Source: Chrysopilus asiliformis
Taxonomy: Eukaryota > Arthropoda > Insecta > Diptera > Rhagionidae
Assembly (NCBI GenBank): GCA_964034945.1
Contig: OZ035962.1
Span: 18,586,530-18,650,529, forward strand
DNA: 64,000 nt
Reading direction: 5' to 3'
The notes below the pieces were generated by a model. It searched no databases and was not told the origin of the DNA. It was given only the letters and a program-made list of their open reading frames with translations. Below are positions 32,561-43,346 of this stretch, in pieces (position 1 is the first letter of the stretch; the number at the start of each line of letters is the position of its first letter). The translations under genes were made by a program, and so were the position numbers.

Positions 32561-33442
32561 ATGCATGATTTCAGGAACTATGTATTGAAAATATTACTAA
32601 CTAGGTGTCGACTGCTATCACGACCTCTGCTGTTGATGGGCTGCTGCAAAAAAAACCTTACAAATGTTCCACAATTATTGTGTAACATTGGTTGTTTTTC
32701 GTATTTACTTTTTTTTAGATTTTAAACATGTTAGGAGTGTGAAAAAATTTAATTGTAAATGCACTTTTCTTTTCTAGTTTTATTATTATAATAAGCCAAG
32801 AAACCTGTTTGTAAGATATTAGAAAATAAAAATTACAATAAATCTTTGAATTGAAAATTCTCGTAGCAATATAAAATACCCACAGTTTGTTTGATTGCCA
32901 AAATTCTACGCATAAAGAACGGAGTTTGTGCAAAGTTCCACCTACCTTCAATATATTAAAAAAAGACTCCTCCTGCGCTAAGATTTCCCTCAATGTATTT
33001 GAAGTATTCCGCAAGCATACTTACATACGCCACCCAAGCAAATAAGTCCTGAAAATCAGCAAATAGTAGTTACGAAAAAATTGTATTTGCTCAAGGGGAA
33101 AACGAATGATCTCCTTTTCGGGGCCGTTTCCTTTTTTTATCAAACGAGTATAGAGATATATAAAAAAAGAAACGGAACAGTGAAAAGAAGACAAAAGTAT
33201 GGTAGAAAGCTTCAGACGAAGGGCTCATGCTCATTGATTTGCTCACATGTTCAATTGGTTTTATTTGCACATCCCATTAAAGACGCGTGATATTCAGAGT
33301 AGGTACTAGTCGTAGGATATTATAGTTGATATAACTAGAAGTATACACGCAGAGAAAAAAAATAGTAAATCTAACTACAAAATAGAAAATTTTACTACTA
33401 CCCAGGTAAATTTATTATGAAAATAGTCGATTTTGATTATTT
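32561..33442. other. Unassigned sequence
   Basis: No gene recognised. A short TAGTAAATCTAACTAC...TTTTACTACTACCCAGGTAAA segment at 33360-33410 resembles the CCCAGTAAA-rich MITE of 37744-38295. Confidence 0.3.
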
Positions 33443-34620
33443 TTAAAAGCTTTTATTTAGCTTGCCTTCGTGTCTGTCTGTTTGTCTGCCTGTCAGATTC
33501 AAATTTTGCAATCCAATTTTGACCCACCTCCACTGATCCGATTGACTTGAAATTTAGCAAACATACGTAAGTTCGATGACAATACAATATTTTTACCACT
33601 TCGTCCTTTCCTTGGAAACTAAAAGGAAATAAATTTATCTTCTGTTTGAAGCTTTTACGACTACGAATTAACTCGAGCGGCTGACATTGTATAACCACTC
33701 GAGTTAATTCGAGCGATGTTTTTAAAGAAATTGTAATCTTTTTAGTCTTAGTTTTATTAAAAAAAAAAAATTAAAAATAATTTAAAAATAATTTAAAAAT
33801 AATTTAAAAATATTGTAAGAGCAAGGGAATGTGCTGCAAGGATAAAGTGATTATCCTTTTCCTCAAATTTTCCGGAAAAAAATCTCATCTGGGGGTTTTT
33901 AGGATCTGGGGTTTTGGGGTCGCTGAATCCGATTCTGGTATTAAAAATCTGTAAGGGTGACGGAAGGTCCTGTAAGGATATCGTGATTATCCTTTTCATA
34001 AAATTCCTCGGAACAAAATTTCACCTGGGGTTTTGGGGTCGCTGAATCCGATTCTGGTATTTAAAAATCTGTAAGGATTACGGAAGGTCCTGTAAGGATA
34101 TCGTGATTATCCTTTTCATAAAATTCCTCGGAACAAAATGTCATCTGGGGTTTTGGGGTCGCTGAATCCGATTCTGGTATTTAAAAAAACCGTGAGGATA
34201 ACGAAAGGTTCCATAAGGATAACGTTATTATCCTTTCCTTACATTTTCCGGAAAATACCCATCGGAGGGATTTCGGGGTCGCTAAGTCCGATGCTGACAT
34301 TAAGAAGTTTGTAAGGATAACGAAAGGTCCTGTGAGGATAACGTGATTATTGTTATGATTTTGGATTTTTGGTCATACTAATCAAATGCAAAATGACTAA
34401 AAAAGATAAAATTTAAAAAAAATCTTTACCTCACCCTCGCAATGACGAACTGGAAAAAATATTGTATTGTCATCGGAATTATGTATGTGTGCCAAATTTC
34501 AAGTTAATCGGATGAATGGATGTGGGCCAAAATTAGATGGCAAGATTTGACCCTGACAGACAGACAGACAAACAGACAGAAGGATATGAAAGCAAACTAA
34601 ATTAAAGCATTCAAAAAGAT
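33443..34620 (+). mobile_element. Family A, copy 3: both ends present, inverted
   Basis: The left end (33443-33610) has AAAAGCTTTTATTTAGCTTG, CTGTCTGTTTGTCTGCCTGTC and GATGACAATACAATATTTT. The right end (34450-34620) is the inverted equivalent, finishing GACAGACAGACAGACAAACAG and TTAAAGCATTC. Between them are monomers of about 120 bp (GATATCGTGATTATCC at 33978 and 34098 is exactly 120 apart), then a TTTTTAGTCATACTAAT...AATGACTAAAAA hairpin at 34366-34404. It is the only copy here showing both ends, so the family seems to have terminal inverted repeats of about 165 bp. Confidence 0.75.
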
Positions 34621-36849
34621 TTTTTTTTTCAGGAAACTCTATACAGTAACAAGTTTTTAGCTTGGAAGATAATGATTGTTCCGGTACAATGATACAAATA
34701 ATCTATATTATTCACAATGAGGATTACAAAATACGAAAAAGTCCTTCTTGTTCTTTTACGAAACAACAAATTAACATTCTTCGAAAATCTCTAAGCGAAT
34801 TTATCCTTAAAGTCAATTAAAGTTATCGTTAAATTTACTTATTTACGCTTCAGATTAATTCTAACTAAAATCACTTTAAATTTTCTCCCCATTTCTAAGC
34901 AAAAATTCTTTAAATGCCTTGAAGAAAACGGAAATAAAGAAAATACAGAGCCCGCCGTCTACAGAATTAATCGCCTCATTAAATTAACCCAATTCCTGAC
35001 CATCGATTTTTCATTCTCTCTTAAACTTGAAATAAACAAAAAGAATTTTCAAAACAGAACGCAGGGACGCCAAAAAAAAATGTGAAAAAAATTAGAAGAG
35101 GGACAAGAAAAAAAAAATACTCGCGACCAGAAAAAGTTGACCTACCCCAAATAGCAAAAGATGCTCCGAAACTTCCAAGAAGAAAATGAGCCGCAAAGTG
35201 TAAAAAAATTATCGTCGCCTTTAAAAAACCACTCTGGCCTTATTATGGAATTAATTTCATTAAAGAAAAAGCTAAGAAAAAACACTTCACCCCAAAAAAT
35301 AAAGAAAAGAAAACATTATTTGCATTGAAGAAAGGAAAAGTGAAATGAGGAATTTCCTAAGTATTTTTCATTGCCCAGCTCTCAGTCTCATCTCACCTAT
35401 TCATTGAAGGAGGACGAAGGTCGGCGTCCAGCATTGGTATCACCGTCCTCGCCTCCTGCTTCTCATCCTCCTCATCCTCCTCATCATAGCAAAGTACGCG
35501 TGTAATCTTCAAGATGAACGGAAGAAAATCACATCTCGTTATGATCAAACCCTCCTTGTTCTTACTTATTGGAATGACTGGCCCTTGAGTTGACGGGGGA
35601 TTTCCCTTCCTTACCCATCCTTAATACCGCGGCTATTTCCCAATTTGAATCAACGTACTTTTGGGCAGAGCACGCGCACATCCCCCACAAAATTTTCCGT
35701 TTAATTCCACAATTCCTAGAAGGTATATATCGGTAAGTATTTATGTATATAACATTTTCGTGGACTTTCCCTGTTCTATAAAGAATGTAACGGATACATC
35801 CAGCTTCCTTTCATACCCTCCACTTCATAACGAATGTCCATATTTGCAACTCTCACTACTAAATCGAGAGCATCGTAACGATAGGGAATTTCGCCCAATT
35901 CGCCTCAAAAACTTATCAGAGTGATTTCGTCATTGTTGTTGGCTGTTACTGCGAACATTGTTTGTCTTCTCGTCCTCTTTTAGTATCTTACAATCGCATC
36001 CTTAGTAGAATACAACTCCTCCTCTACTTGTTCACGAAAAATAAAAATTGAAGAAAAAAAAAACGAAAACATTCTTTTTTGATGGGGAAAAAGTTTAATA
36101 ACCCAGAATTACAGAGGAAGCCTAAATAAAATATGAAACGGATTCTTGAAGCGAAATCGATGTTGGCCATGGTATACACACATTTCACTCAAGTACTGGT
36201 AAAAAGAACCTCCCTGTGTCGCCGACCCCACCTCGTTTACATTCCAGGCCAAGACCCGCAGGTTTCTCTTATAAAAAAGCAAAGTATTTTTTTATTTTAT
36301 TTCCCTTTTATTCATATTGCCTTGTTGCAAAGAACAAGCATAGGATTCCTCTTGCCGCTACGTTTAATATCCTTAAAATGGAAAAATTTAATTTCATTCA
36401 ATTTATTTCTTGTACATAATAACGTGAGAGATATTATCCGCAAGCTAAGGCTATGGTTTTAAGTATGGAAGGTTAACGTTAACTAGGCCCCACATACAGC
36501 CCACGCGAATATTCATAGTCCCATTAATCTCAAGCACGCAAACATTGTCACTTATTTTTTTATTATTTTTTATTCACAAAAAAAAAATATAGTTATATTA
36601 TGTTTATTTATGTGCGTATTACATTATATATATTTATTTCCATTTTTCAGGAAAAATTATTTCATATTTCTTGCTCATTTCTGGCATGACAAAATAATAA
36701 TGAATCACAACATACGCACGCAGGAAAATTTCATTCATCAGATCTATGAAAATACTTCATTATTTTTAATACATGTTCTTTTTCATTGAAACTATAGGCA
36801 AAACACCGTAAAATATAAGAAAAATTTTTTTTTATTAAAAATGTATTTA
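34621..36849. other. Unassigned low-repeat sequence
   Basis: About 2.2 kb with little repeat content. It has a (CCTCAT)n-like stretch at 35462-35490 and a GTTAACGTTAAC palindrome near 36474. Frames at 35661-35924 and 36133-36462 have no recognisable domains. Candidate intron, UTR or intergenic DNA; I cannot support a gene. Confidence 0.3.
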
Positions 36850-37418
36850 TGAAACATAACAAAAGCTATTATTGCCAATCTGGCAATTATTAAAAACCCG
36901 TATGGTGATATTCGTATCAAAATTCGAATAGTTGTAGCAAAATTCCACTTTGAAGTCAAACTTTCCAAAAAGATTTTTCAAAAATTTGTTCCAATCGGAT
37001 TTTGATGTTTGGTAGTTTTATGTAGAATCATATCCTAAATAACTTTTGTTCTTGAACTTTTTTGATAACAGGCACCGTTTTTGAGATATTCAGAAAAAAC
37101 CTTTTCGTTCGTATGGGGGGTACCCCCCCTAATGGTCCATTTTTGACCATTAACGAACTTAGCCTCGCATTTTACGAAAAACGGATCTGCACAAGATTTC
37201 AAGTCTGTAGCTCAATCCGTGCGCCCGCAATCCGCGCCACAGACGGATGGACAGACGGACAGACGGACGGACGGACGGACGGACATGCAAAAATTTATTA
37301 TTTTTATCATTCTAAGCACACTGGTGTAATTCATTTTTGTGTGTGATAACGGGATCTTGGCGTTACAAACGGTAAGGCAAATCTAATATACCCTTTGGTT
37401 TCACCATACGGGTATAAA
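36850..37418 (-). mobile_element. DINE-1/Helentron-like element, copy 1
   Basis: Read on the minus strand: TTTTTATACCCGTATGGTGA start, a CCGTCCGTCCGTCCG microsatellite (37245-37285), the inverted 13-mer TCACCATACGGGT, a perfect ATTGCCAGATTGGCAAT stem-loop (36871-36887) and a TAGCTTTTGTTATGTTT end. The plus strand shows the paired 13-mers at 36896-36908 and 37401-37413. This order (sub-terminal inverted pair, internal microsatellite, 3' stem-loop) matches the DINE-1/HINE group. Also shared is a GGTACCCCCC block and GAGCTAGAGACTTGAAATTT-like sequence. Confidence 0.65.
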
Positions 37419-37743
37419 AAGGAAAATCCATAATTTCAAAGACGAATAAACATTGTTTTTGGGAATACTTCCTAAATCCAATGGAAAATTTCATAAAATT
37501 TGTGAAAAAATTTGCCTTCCGGATATAATTCGCACAACCAAAAATATTTTATGGTTACTGTATATATTTTAGAATGGGTACTAAAGGGTCTTTCAATTGG
37601 GACAACACAATTTTTTTTTAATTTAATAAAAACACTTATATGCAAGATATTGAGCTCATTCATATTTCATACGAAACCGCTATTGATAACATTAATTAAA
37701 GAATACAACGCAATTCAAATATTCTCCACGGGAGCGTTGGCAG

Positions 37744-38295
37744 CGCTCTAAACCAGATTTTACTGGGAGACCAGTAAAAGGGCAACCACGATGAAGTATA
37801 GTAAATTTTACTGTTCTCTCCCAGTAAATACAATTTGCTGTTCATCCCAGTAAATATTGGACTGTATTCCCAGTAAAATAATCATACTGAAAAACTGGAA
37901 AGACCTGGAATAACAGTATTTTTACTGGGAATCCATTTTCTTAGATGCTTCTTGAAATTTTTGAAGGATTTTGAAAGAGTGACCTTTACTGGAGTGAAAC
38001 AATGACAAACTTACTGGGATGAAACAGTAAAGTGTAAGAATTTTTTGGAAATCGGGAAAAATATAAAATACCGGGACAAAATCAGTGATTCCCAAATAAA
38101 AATTTACTATATTATCAGTAAAATTTACTGTGTTTCAATCAATTTTACTGTCGTTCAGTAAATTTTAATGGGAAAACAGTAAATAAAGAATTTTAATTGT
38201 TTCTAAAGAAAAGAATATTTACTGTTTTCCACAGTAAAATCTCAGCCAAATTTCGCTGGGAAATTTACTGGGAAAAGAGCATCTGGTTTAGAGTG
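37744..38295. mobile_element. MITE rich in TTTACTGGG/CCCAGTAAA motifs
   Basis: Ends read CGCTCTAAACCAGAT and, inverted, CACTCTAAACCAGAT. At least seven ACTGGGA or TCCCAGT motifs plus many CAGTAAA words are spread through the 550 bp in both orientations. It splits a transposase reading frame: ENWAQRIH on one side and RCQRSRGEYLN on the other. Target duplication unclear. A partial copy begins at 41743 (CACTCTAAATCAGG). Confidence 0.7.
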
Positions 38296-38600
38296 AAGAG
38301 TGTATGCGTTGAGCCCAATTTTCTATTATTGTAATTTTTCTCATATTGTGGTCGATATCCCAGCAATTTCCCGTTGAATATTCTTCTCGAGTTTCTGGGT
38401 TTTTGCTATAGACCAATGACTTCACATAACCCCAAAGAAAAAAGTCTAAAGATGTTAAATCACACAAACGAGGAGGCGAATTGATTGGGCCATATCTGGA
38501 GATAACGCGTTCACCAATCTTCGATTTCAATAACTCGATTGGGTGAAAACTTTGTGGCATGTGGCACCATCTTGTTGAAAACACATATGCTCCAAGTCAT
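38296..38600 (-). pseudogene. mariner-related transposase, C-terminal part
   Basis: The minus strand encodes a decayed transposase of the family whose copies usually start MAKFTNEQR. Landmarks in order: GERVISRYGPINSPPR, LCDLTSLDFFLWGYVKSLVY with the last catalytic Asp, and ENWAQRIH. The second catalytic Asp should lie just upstream in a FQQDGATCH-type motif, but the frame is shifted there. The N-terminal helix-turn-helix half is gone. The C-terminal tail continues on the far side of the 37744-38295 insertion. Confidence 0.7.
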
Positions 38601-38668
38601 TTTCTTCCAATTGGTCCCAAAAATAGTCAGTTAACATTGTGCGGTAGCGGTTTTCACTGACTCAGTAT

Positions 38669-38790
38669 GTAAATTAAAGGTTTAAATCTTTAGACCCAAT
38701 TGTGTAAATCGCTGCATATTTAAGCCGCAGAGAATAAACCACATGTGTCCGTGCTTTTCAATGCTATTTGGGGGCTTTCTTTGTCGCTGG
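38669..38790 (-). repeat. Family E fragment
   Basis: Minus-strand match to the start of 3541-4810 and 48337-49115: TAAATCTTTAGACCCAATTG, AATCGCTGCATATTTAAG and a CAATGCTATTTGGG end. Confidence 0.65.
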
Positions 38791-39605
38791 AGCTATATTT
38801 ATATAGCTCTGAACTCTGGTTTAAGAATTTTCGCTTTCGCAATGGACTTTTCAAAAAAATTCGCTTGCGGCGCATTATTTTCCCTCATGTTTTGAAGGTA
38901 TATATATCTTTAAGGTAAATTTCATTTGGAACAACTCATACCGATTTTTTGTAATGCGGTTCGAGTTTGACAAATGAATAGATTAGCCTCTGTTTGCCGA
39001 AAACATATGAAAATAACTACAATATGTGGAATGCGGAAATATTAAAATGTGTTACAGAAATAATTTAATGTAATAAAAAACTTTTAAATATCATTTCTAC
39101 TTTGACAGCACGAGGAACAAAACAGAAAATTCTCTATACGATTTCTGTCATAAAAGTTTTCGTTCATCCACTCTTTGTGCAAAGAAAAAGTTTTGTTATC
39201 CTTTCATTAAAGCGGAAATTGAATGGATTCGTAAAATGAGAAAATGTGTTCCTATTTAAACTTTTCTTGTAAAACTATTATACTAGCCTAGAGTTTTTAA
39301 GAACTTTTAGTGTGGCTGTATGGGAACTGCGGCTTTTCACGACAATATAGTTCAACAAATCTCCAAAACCAAATTTAAATCAATTTATCATTGGCAATTG
39401 TTATCATTCATCAAAGTTTTAAATTGAAAATAGAAAGCATTTTAACTCAAAAGATTTCTGATTTCAATCCTGAAAATAATAAAAACGATGCCTAAAAGAA
39501 GATTACTTCTAAAAAATATTTAAGTTTAAGTTTAAGTTTTATTCAGATATTACACATACATTAATGGTTGACAGTAAGAAATTTAATTTAAGAGTTTAGA
39601 TCAGA
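38791..39605. other. Unassigned AT-rich sequence
   Basis: Includes TTCGCTTGCGGCGCATTATT at 38858, a short piece of the CGCCGCAGGCGAAA family (inverted), and a TTTAAGTTTAAGTTT run at 39520. No gene. Confidence 0.35.
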
Positions 39606-39609
39606 ACAT

Positions 39610-40210
39610 GACTTTTCTCTGCAATATTTAAAGTTTAGGGAAACACAAATAAAATAATATTCTTCAAATATCTCTAGAAGATACGGAAAAACCGTTATAA
39701 CAAAAAAGGTAGGAGAATTTCCTTTATATTAGGTAGTATGTATTTTTTTCTCAAAAGCGCAGTTTTCGAGAAATTTTCGAAAAATGGTATTTAAAAAAAA
39801 TGTGTGGGTGGTTCCCGTCAACTATAACGTTACTTTTCTAAGAGCTAAGATTCTAAGATAAAACTTTCATGGGGGGGGAGGGGGGACAGAAACTTTCTGG
39901 CCAGTACGAAATGCGTTTCAGGCAAAATTGTGATGTCCGTCTGTCGTTCTGTCTGTCTGTCTGTCTGTCGGTCTGTCGATCTGTCGGTCTGGCTGTCGGT
40001 CTGTCTGTCGGTCTGTCTGTCAGTCTGTCTGTCGGTCTGTCTGTCGGTCAATCTGTCGGTCTGTCGTTCTGTCTGTCTGTCTGTCTGTCTGTCGATCTGT
40101 CAGTCTGGCTGTCGGTCTGTCTGTCGGTCTGTCTGTCAGTCTGTCTGTCGGTCTGTCTGTCGGTCAATCTGTCGGTCTGTCTGTCGGTCTGTCTGTCTGT
40201 CTGTCTGTCG

Positions 40211-40241
<31 letters not shown>

Positions 40242-40326
40242 GGTCTGTCTGTCGGTCTGTCTGTCGGTCTGTCTGTCGGTCTGTCTGTCGGTCTGTCTGT
40301 CCGTCTGTCTGTCCGTCTGTCTGTCC

Positions 40327-40377
<51 letters not shown>

Positions 40378-40835
40378 GGTCTGTCTGTCGGTCTGTCTGT
40401 CTGTCGGTCTGTCTGTCTGTCTGTATGTCTGTCTGTCGGTCTGTCTGTCGGTCTGTCTGTCTGTCTGTCGGTCTGTCGGTCTGTCGGTCTGTCGGTCTGT
40501 CGGTCTGTCGGTCTGTCGGTCTGTCGGTCTGTCGGTCTGTCGGTCTGTCGGTCTGTCTGTCTGTCAGTCTGTCGGTCTGTCTGTCGATCTGTCTGTCGGT
40601 CTGTCTGTCGGTCTGTCTGTCGGTCTGTCTGTCAGTCTGTCTGTCGGTCTGCCTGTCGATTTTTCTGTCGGTCTGTCTGTCGGTATATCTGTCGGTCTGT
40701 CTGTCGGTCTGTTTGTCGGTCTGTCTGTCGGTCTGTTTGTCGGTCTGTTTGTCGGTCTGTCTGTCAGTCTGTCGGTTTCTCGTATCTTAAATAACGCGAG
40801 AACGCATTGAGCGACTTGATTTTTTTTATTAATAA
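39610..40835. repeat. Family B repeat, copy 6, rearranged
   Basis: The left part (39610-39930) reads in the forward sense (CTCTGCAATATTTAAAG, AGCGCAGTTTTCGAGAAATT, TATAACGTTACTTTTC). The right part (TATCTTAAATAACGCGAGAA, CGCATTGAGCGACTTGA) reads in the reverse sense. The microsatellite lies between them. The copy therefore combines two halves in opposite orientation, and also includes a G8-A-G6 run near 39871. Confidence 0.65.
39932..40775 (+). repeat. (CTGT)n/(CGGT)n microsatellite, about 845 bp
   Basis: The largest tandem repeat of the window. CTGT predominates, with GGTCTGTC 8-mers in blocks (40465-40555) and CCGTCTGT blocks (40300-40330). A CTGTCAGTCTGTCTGTCGG segment repeats at about 40018 and 40135, a sign of larger duplications. 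The two overlapping frames of 286 and 313 residues are stop-free because of composition and are not genes. Confidence 0.9.
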
Positions 40836-41742
40836 GTTAAGAAACCTTTTGCATATTATTAGATTATAAGAAACAAATAAAGTAGGTACTCTAAGATTTT
40901 TTTTTTAAATAACTTAAGAAATGTCACCCTTAAAACAACATAGTTTTTTAATGAATAACCAGACAGTTTATTGCTTTTTTTCAAAAATCATTTGCAGTTG
41001 ATCAGATTCCGTGAAATATAAAAATAATGTTGAAAAATCTCCTTGAATTCGGTTTTTTTTTCCTTATGTACTGTTAGTAATCATAAACTTTATCTGTTAT
41101 TAAAATAGCTATGACTATAGTCGTACGAACTCGTATAATGTTTTTGAAAGGGTATACTATACACTTTTGTGTTATCATTGAATGCACGCTTAATCCCTGA
41201 TTTATAGGTCGCTTTTGAAATAGCATTGGGATTATCCAAAATGGCAACATAATTTAGTCAACAGAATGTGGTCGAGCTTTCAATAGAATGCGATGCGAAT
41301 GGCTGGTGATGGTTATGAGTTGCTTTTCGTACGTATGATGCTTTTATTAGCATTGTTTAAAATGGGTCACTGTCTGGCCCATTTGGTCAATATATTAAAT
41401 TTTAAAGCACGATTTAAGAGTCGTGAAAAAGGTTTTAAAATTATGGTTATGGGAAGAGGAAAATCACTGGCTTTCTGGACATGGAAAATCAATAGTGCCG
41501 GGATTCAGGAGATACCATTATCCAATCATATGCATATTTTGAGTACTTTGCAATTTTGTTGGTCAGAAAAATTTGTGTTAAACAAAAGAGCAAAATAAAT
41601 TAATTTCAGAAAGAAAAATGGCTGTACATAAAAATAGGAAATTACAAATCAAACTAAATGCAAACGTATTTAAATTAAGATTTTAAAATAACTCTTCAAG
41701 TCCAAAATTTAACCACACAATAGTAAATTTTTCTTTTAACTA
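40836..41742. other. Unassigned sequence
   Basis: No repeat recognised. A 101-residue frame at 41293-41598 has no domain and no supporting context. Confidence 0.3.
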
Positions 41743-41822
41743 CACTCTAAATCAGGCGAGCTTTTCCCAGTAAATTGCGAATTTTTAACTATTTGCTCCG
41801 AAACTACGCGTTCTCCAGTAGT
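41743..41822 (+). repeat. Fragments of the CCCAGTAAA MITE and of family H
   Basis: CACTCTAAATCAGGCGAGCT then TTCCCAGTAAATTG is one end of the 37744-38295 type. It runs into TGCTCCGAAACTACGCGTTC, which matches 1359-1380 of family H. Confidence 0.55.
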
Positions 41823-42010
41823 AAAAGCTTCTTTTTTTTAAAAAACGCATTAAAAAGGAAAAAAAATTTTTGGGCGCTATGCATCAGAAATAAAAGCGAT
41901 AAAATATTTATATTATTTTATTTTTTTATCTCGCTTTTATTTCTGATGCATAGCGCCCAAAAAAATATTTTTTATCCTTTTTAATGGGTTTTTTTAAAAA
42001 TAAGCTTTTT
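41815..42010. repeat. Long hairpin of family A, copy 4
   Basis: Arms of about 80 bp centred near 41912 include GGGCGCTATGCATCAGAAAT and AAAAGCGATAAAAT with their complements. Homologous to 12470-12716: the CGCT(A/G)TG(C/T)ATCA block and the A-rich CATTAAAAAGGAAAAAAA outer part are shared. Note AAGCTTCTTTTT at the outer edge. Confidence 0.8.
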
Positions 42011-42044
42011 TTTAAAAAAAAACTTTTAGTCTTTTGTATTTTAT

Positions 42045-42515
42045 TCTTTTTAGTCATTTCGTATTTGATTAGTATGACTAAAAATCCAAAATTAAAAGGA
42101 TAATTATATTATCTTAACAGGACCTTCCGCTATCCTTACAGACTTCTTAACATAAAAACCCAGATGAGATTTTTTCCGCAAATTTTGACGGAAAGGGTAA
42201 TCACGTTTTCCTTACAGGACCTTCCATTACAGGGCCTTACATATTTCTTAATGTTAAAATCGGATTCAACGACCCCAAAAACCCCCAGAATAGATTTTTT
42301 CCCGGAAAGTTTGGGGAAAAAGATAATCCCGTTATCCTTACAGAAACTTCCCTTATCCTAACAAGGACGAAGTACAGAAAATATTGTATTGTCATCGGAC
42401 TTATGTGTGCAAAATTTCAAGTTGATCGGATGATTGGAAGTGGGCCAAAAATTGGATTGCAAGATTTGAATCTGACAAACAGATACGAAGGCAAGCTAAA
42501 TAAAAGCTTTTAAAA
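42045..42515 (-). repeat. Family A satellite and end, copy 4
   Basis: Starts with the TTTTTAGTCATTTCG...TATGACTAAAAA hairpin (42048-42086). About two monomers follow (CCTTACAGGACCTTCC, CCCCAAAAACCCCCAGAATA), then the end sequence GTATTGTCATCGGACTTATG and TCTGACAAACAGATACG to TAAATAAAAGCTTTTAAAA. Confidence 0.75.
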
Positions 42516-42634
42516 AACAATGGCATACGGCAATTAAAAGAAGCTTTGAATTCAAACAAAAACAAAACCTTTTTTTCCAAGAAATTTTGTGTGTGAATTG
42601 CTATCTTCAGATAAATATTCTATTTTATTTATTA

Positions 42635-43100
42635 CTAGCTTGCATAACTGTCGTTGCCGGGTTAAGTTTTTTCAATTTTTTTTCTTTTTGATGGTCTATG
42701 TTGGAGCTAAACTTCAGGCCAATCGGCTCGGTAGTTTCCCCGCGAAAGGGTAACATAGAGGTAAGTTTCGAGATAACTTCACCCCCTCCCCTTACTCCCC
42801 CACCTCTCGGGCTAATGTTGAATGGGTCTATGTTGGGGCTGGACCCCCGACGAACATCTATGCCAAATTTCAGGCCAATCGGTTCAGTAGTTTCCCCGCG
42901 AAAGAATAACATAGCGCAAAAACTAAGTTTCGAAATCACTTTACCCCTACCCTTAGTCCCCCACCCCTCGCGCTACTTTTCCGTATGCCTATGTTGGAAC
43001 CAGAACTACCACACACACTCATGTCAAATTTCAAGTCAATCGGTTCAGCCGTTTTTGCGTGAAAGAGGAACAGGCAGACAGACAGACAGACAGACACCAA
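42635..43100 (-). mobile_element. Helitron-like non-autonomous element, copy 3
   Basis: CTAG at 42635-42638 with a TCGTTGCCGGG hairpin half (one base changed, CTGTCG) marks the minus-strand 3' end. Units recur with GCGAAAGGG at 42742 and GCGAAAGAA at 42898, 156 bp apart. The 5' side ends in CGTTTTTGCGTGAAAGAGGA and CAGACAGACAGACAGACA, and directly touches the DINE-1-like element. The 154-residue plus-strand frame is repeat-derived. Confidence 0.7.
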
Positions 43101-43304
43101 CTCATTTTTATACCCGTATGGTGAAACCAAAGGGTATATTAACTTTGCCTTACCGTTTGTAACGCCAAGATCCCGTCATCGCACAAAAAAATGAATTACA
43201 CCAGTGTATTTAGAATGATAAAAATATTTAATTTTTGCATGTCCGTCCGTCTGTCCGTCTGTCTGTCTGTCCGTCTGTCCGTCTGTCCGTCTGTCTGTCT
43301 GTCC

Positions 43305-43346
<42 letters not shown>

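Larger units (their letters stand above)
37584..38660 (-). mobile_element. mariner-related element (MAKFTNEQR type), copy 1, interrupted
   Basis: TA at 37582-37583 followed by AAGGGTCTTTCAATTGGG matches the terminus of the element at 45734. Inside, the minus strand holds the 3' half of a transposase (38296-38600), and its last residues reappear at about 37690-37743 across an insertion (37744-38295). The 5' end is missing; near 38660 it meets a family E fragment. Degraded and immobile. Confidence 0.65.

Noticed and set aside
35370..36470. Possible host exon or UTR in a low-repeat stretch with moderately high GC
   Set aside because: Frames are short, without domains, and I could not pair convincing splice sites. 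Listed as unassigned.
39869..40810. Open frames of 286 and 313 residues made of LSVGLSVC/CRSVCLSV repeats
   Set aside because: CTGT/CGGT repeats contain no stop codon in these phases; the frames are produced by the microsatellite and have no start context or complexity of a protein.
42698..43162. 154-residue frame with two SVVSPRKGNI units, and similar frames at 32185-32568 and on the minus strand
   Set aside because: It follows a GC-rich ~160-bp nucleotide repeat, is open on both strands at once and ends in flanking repeat sequence. A gene is not supported.
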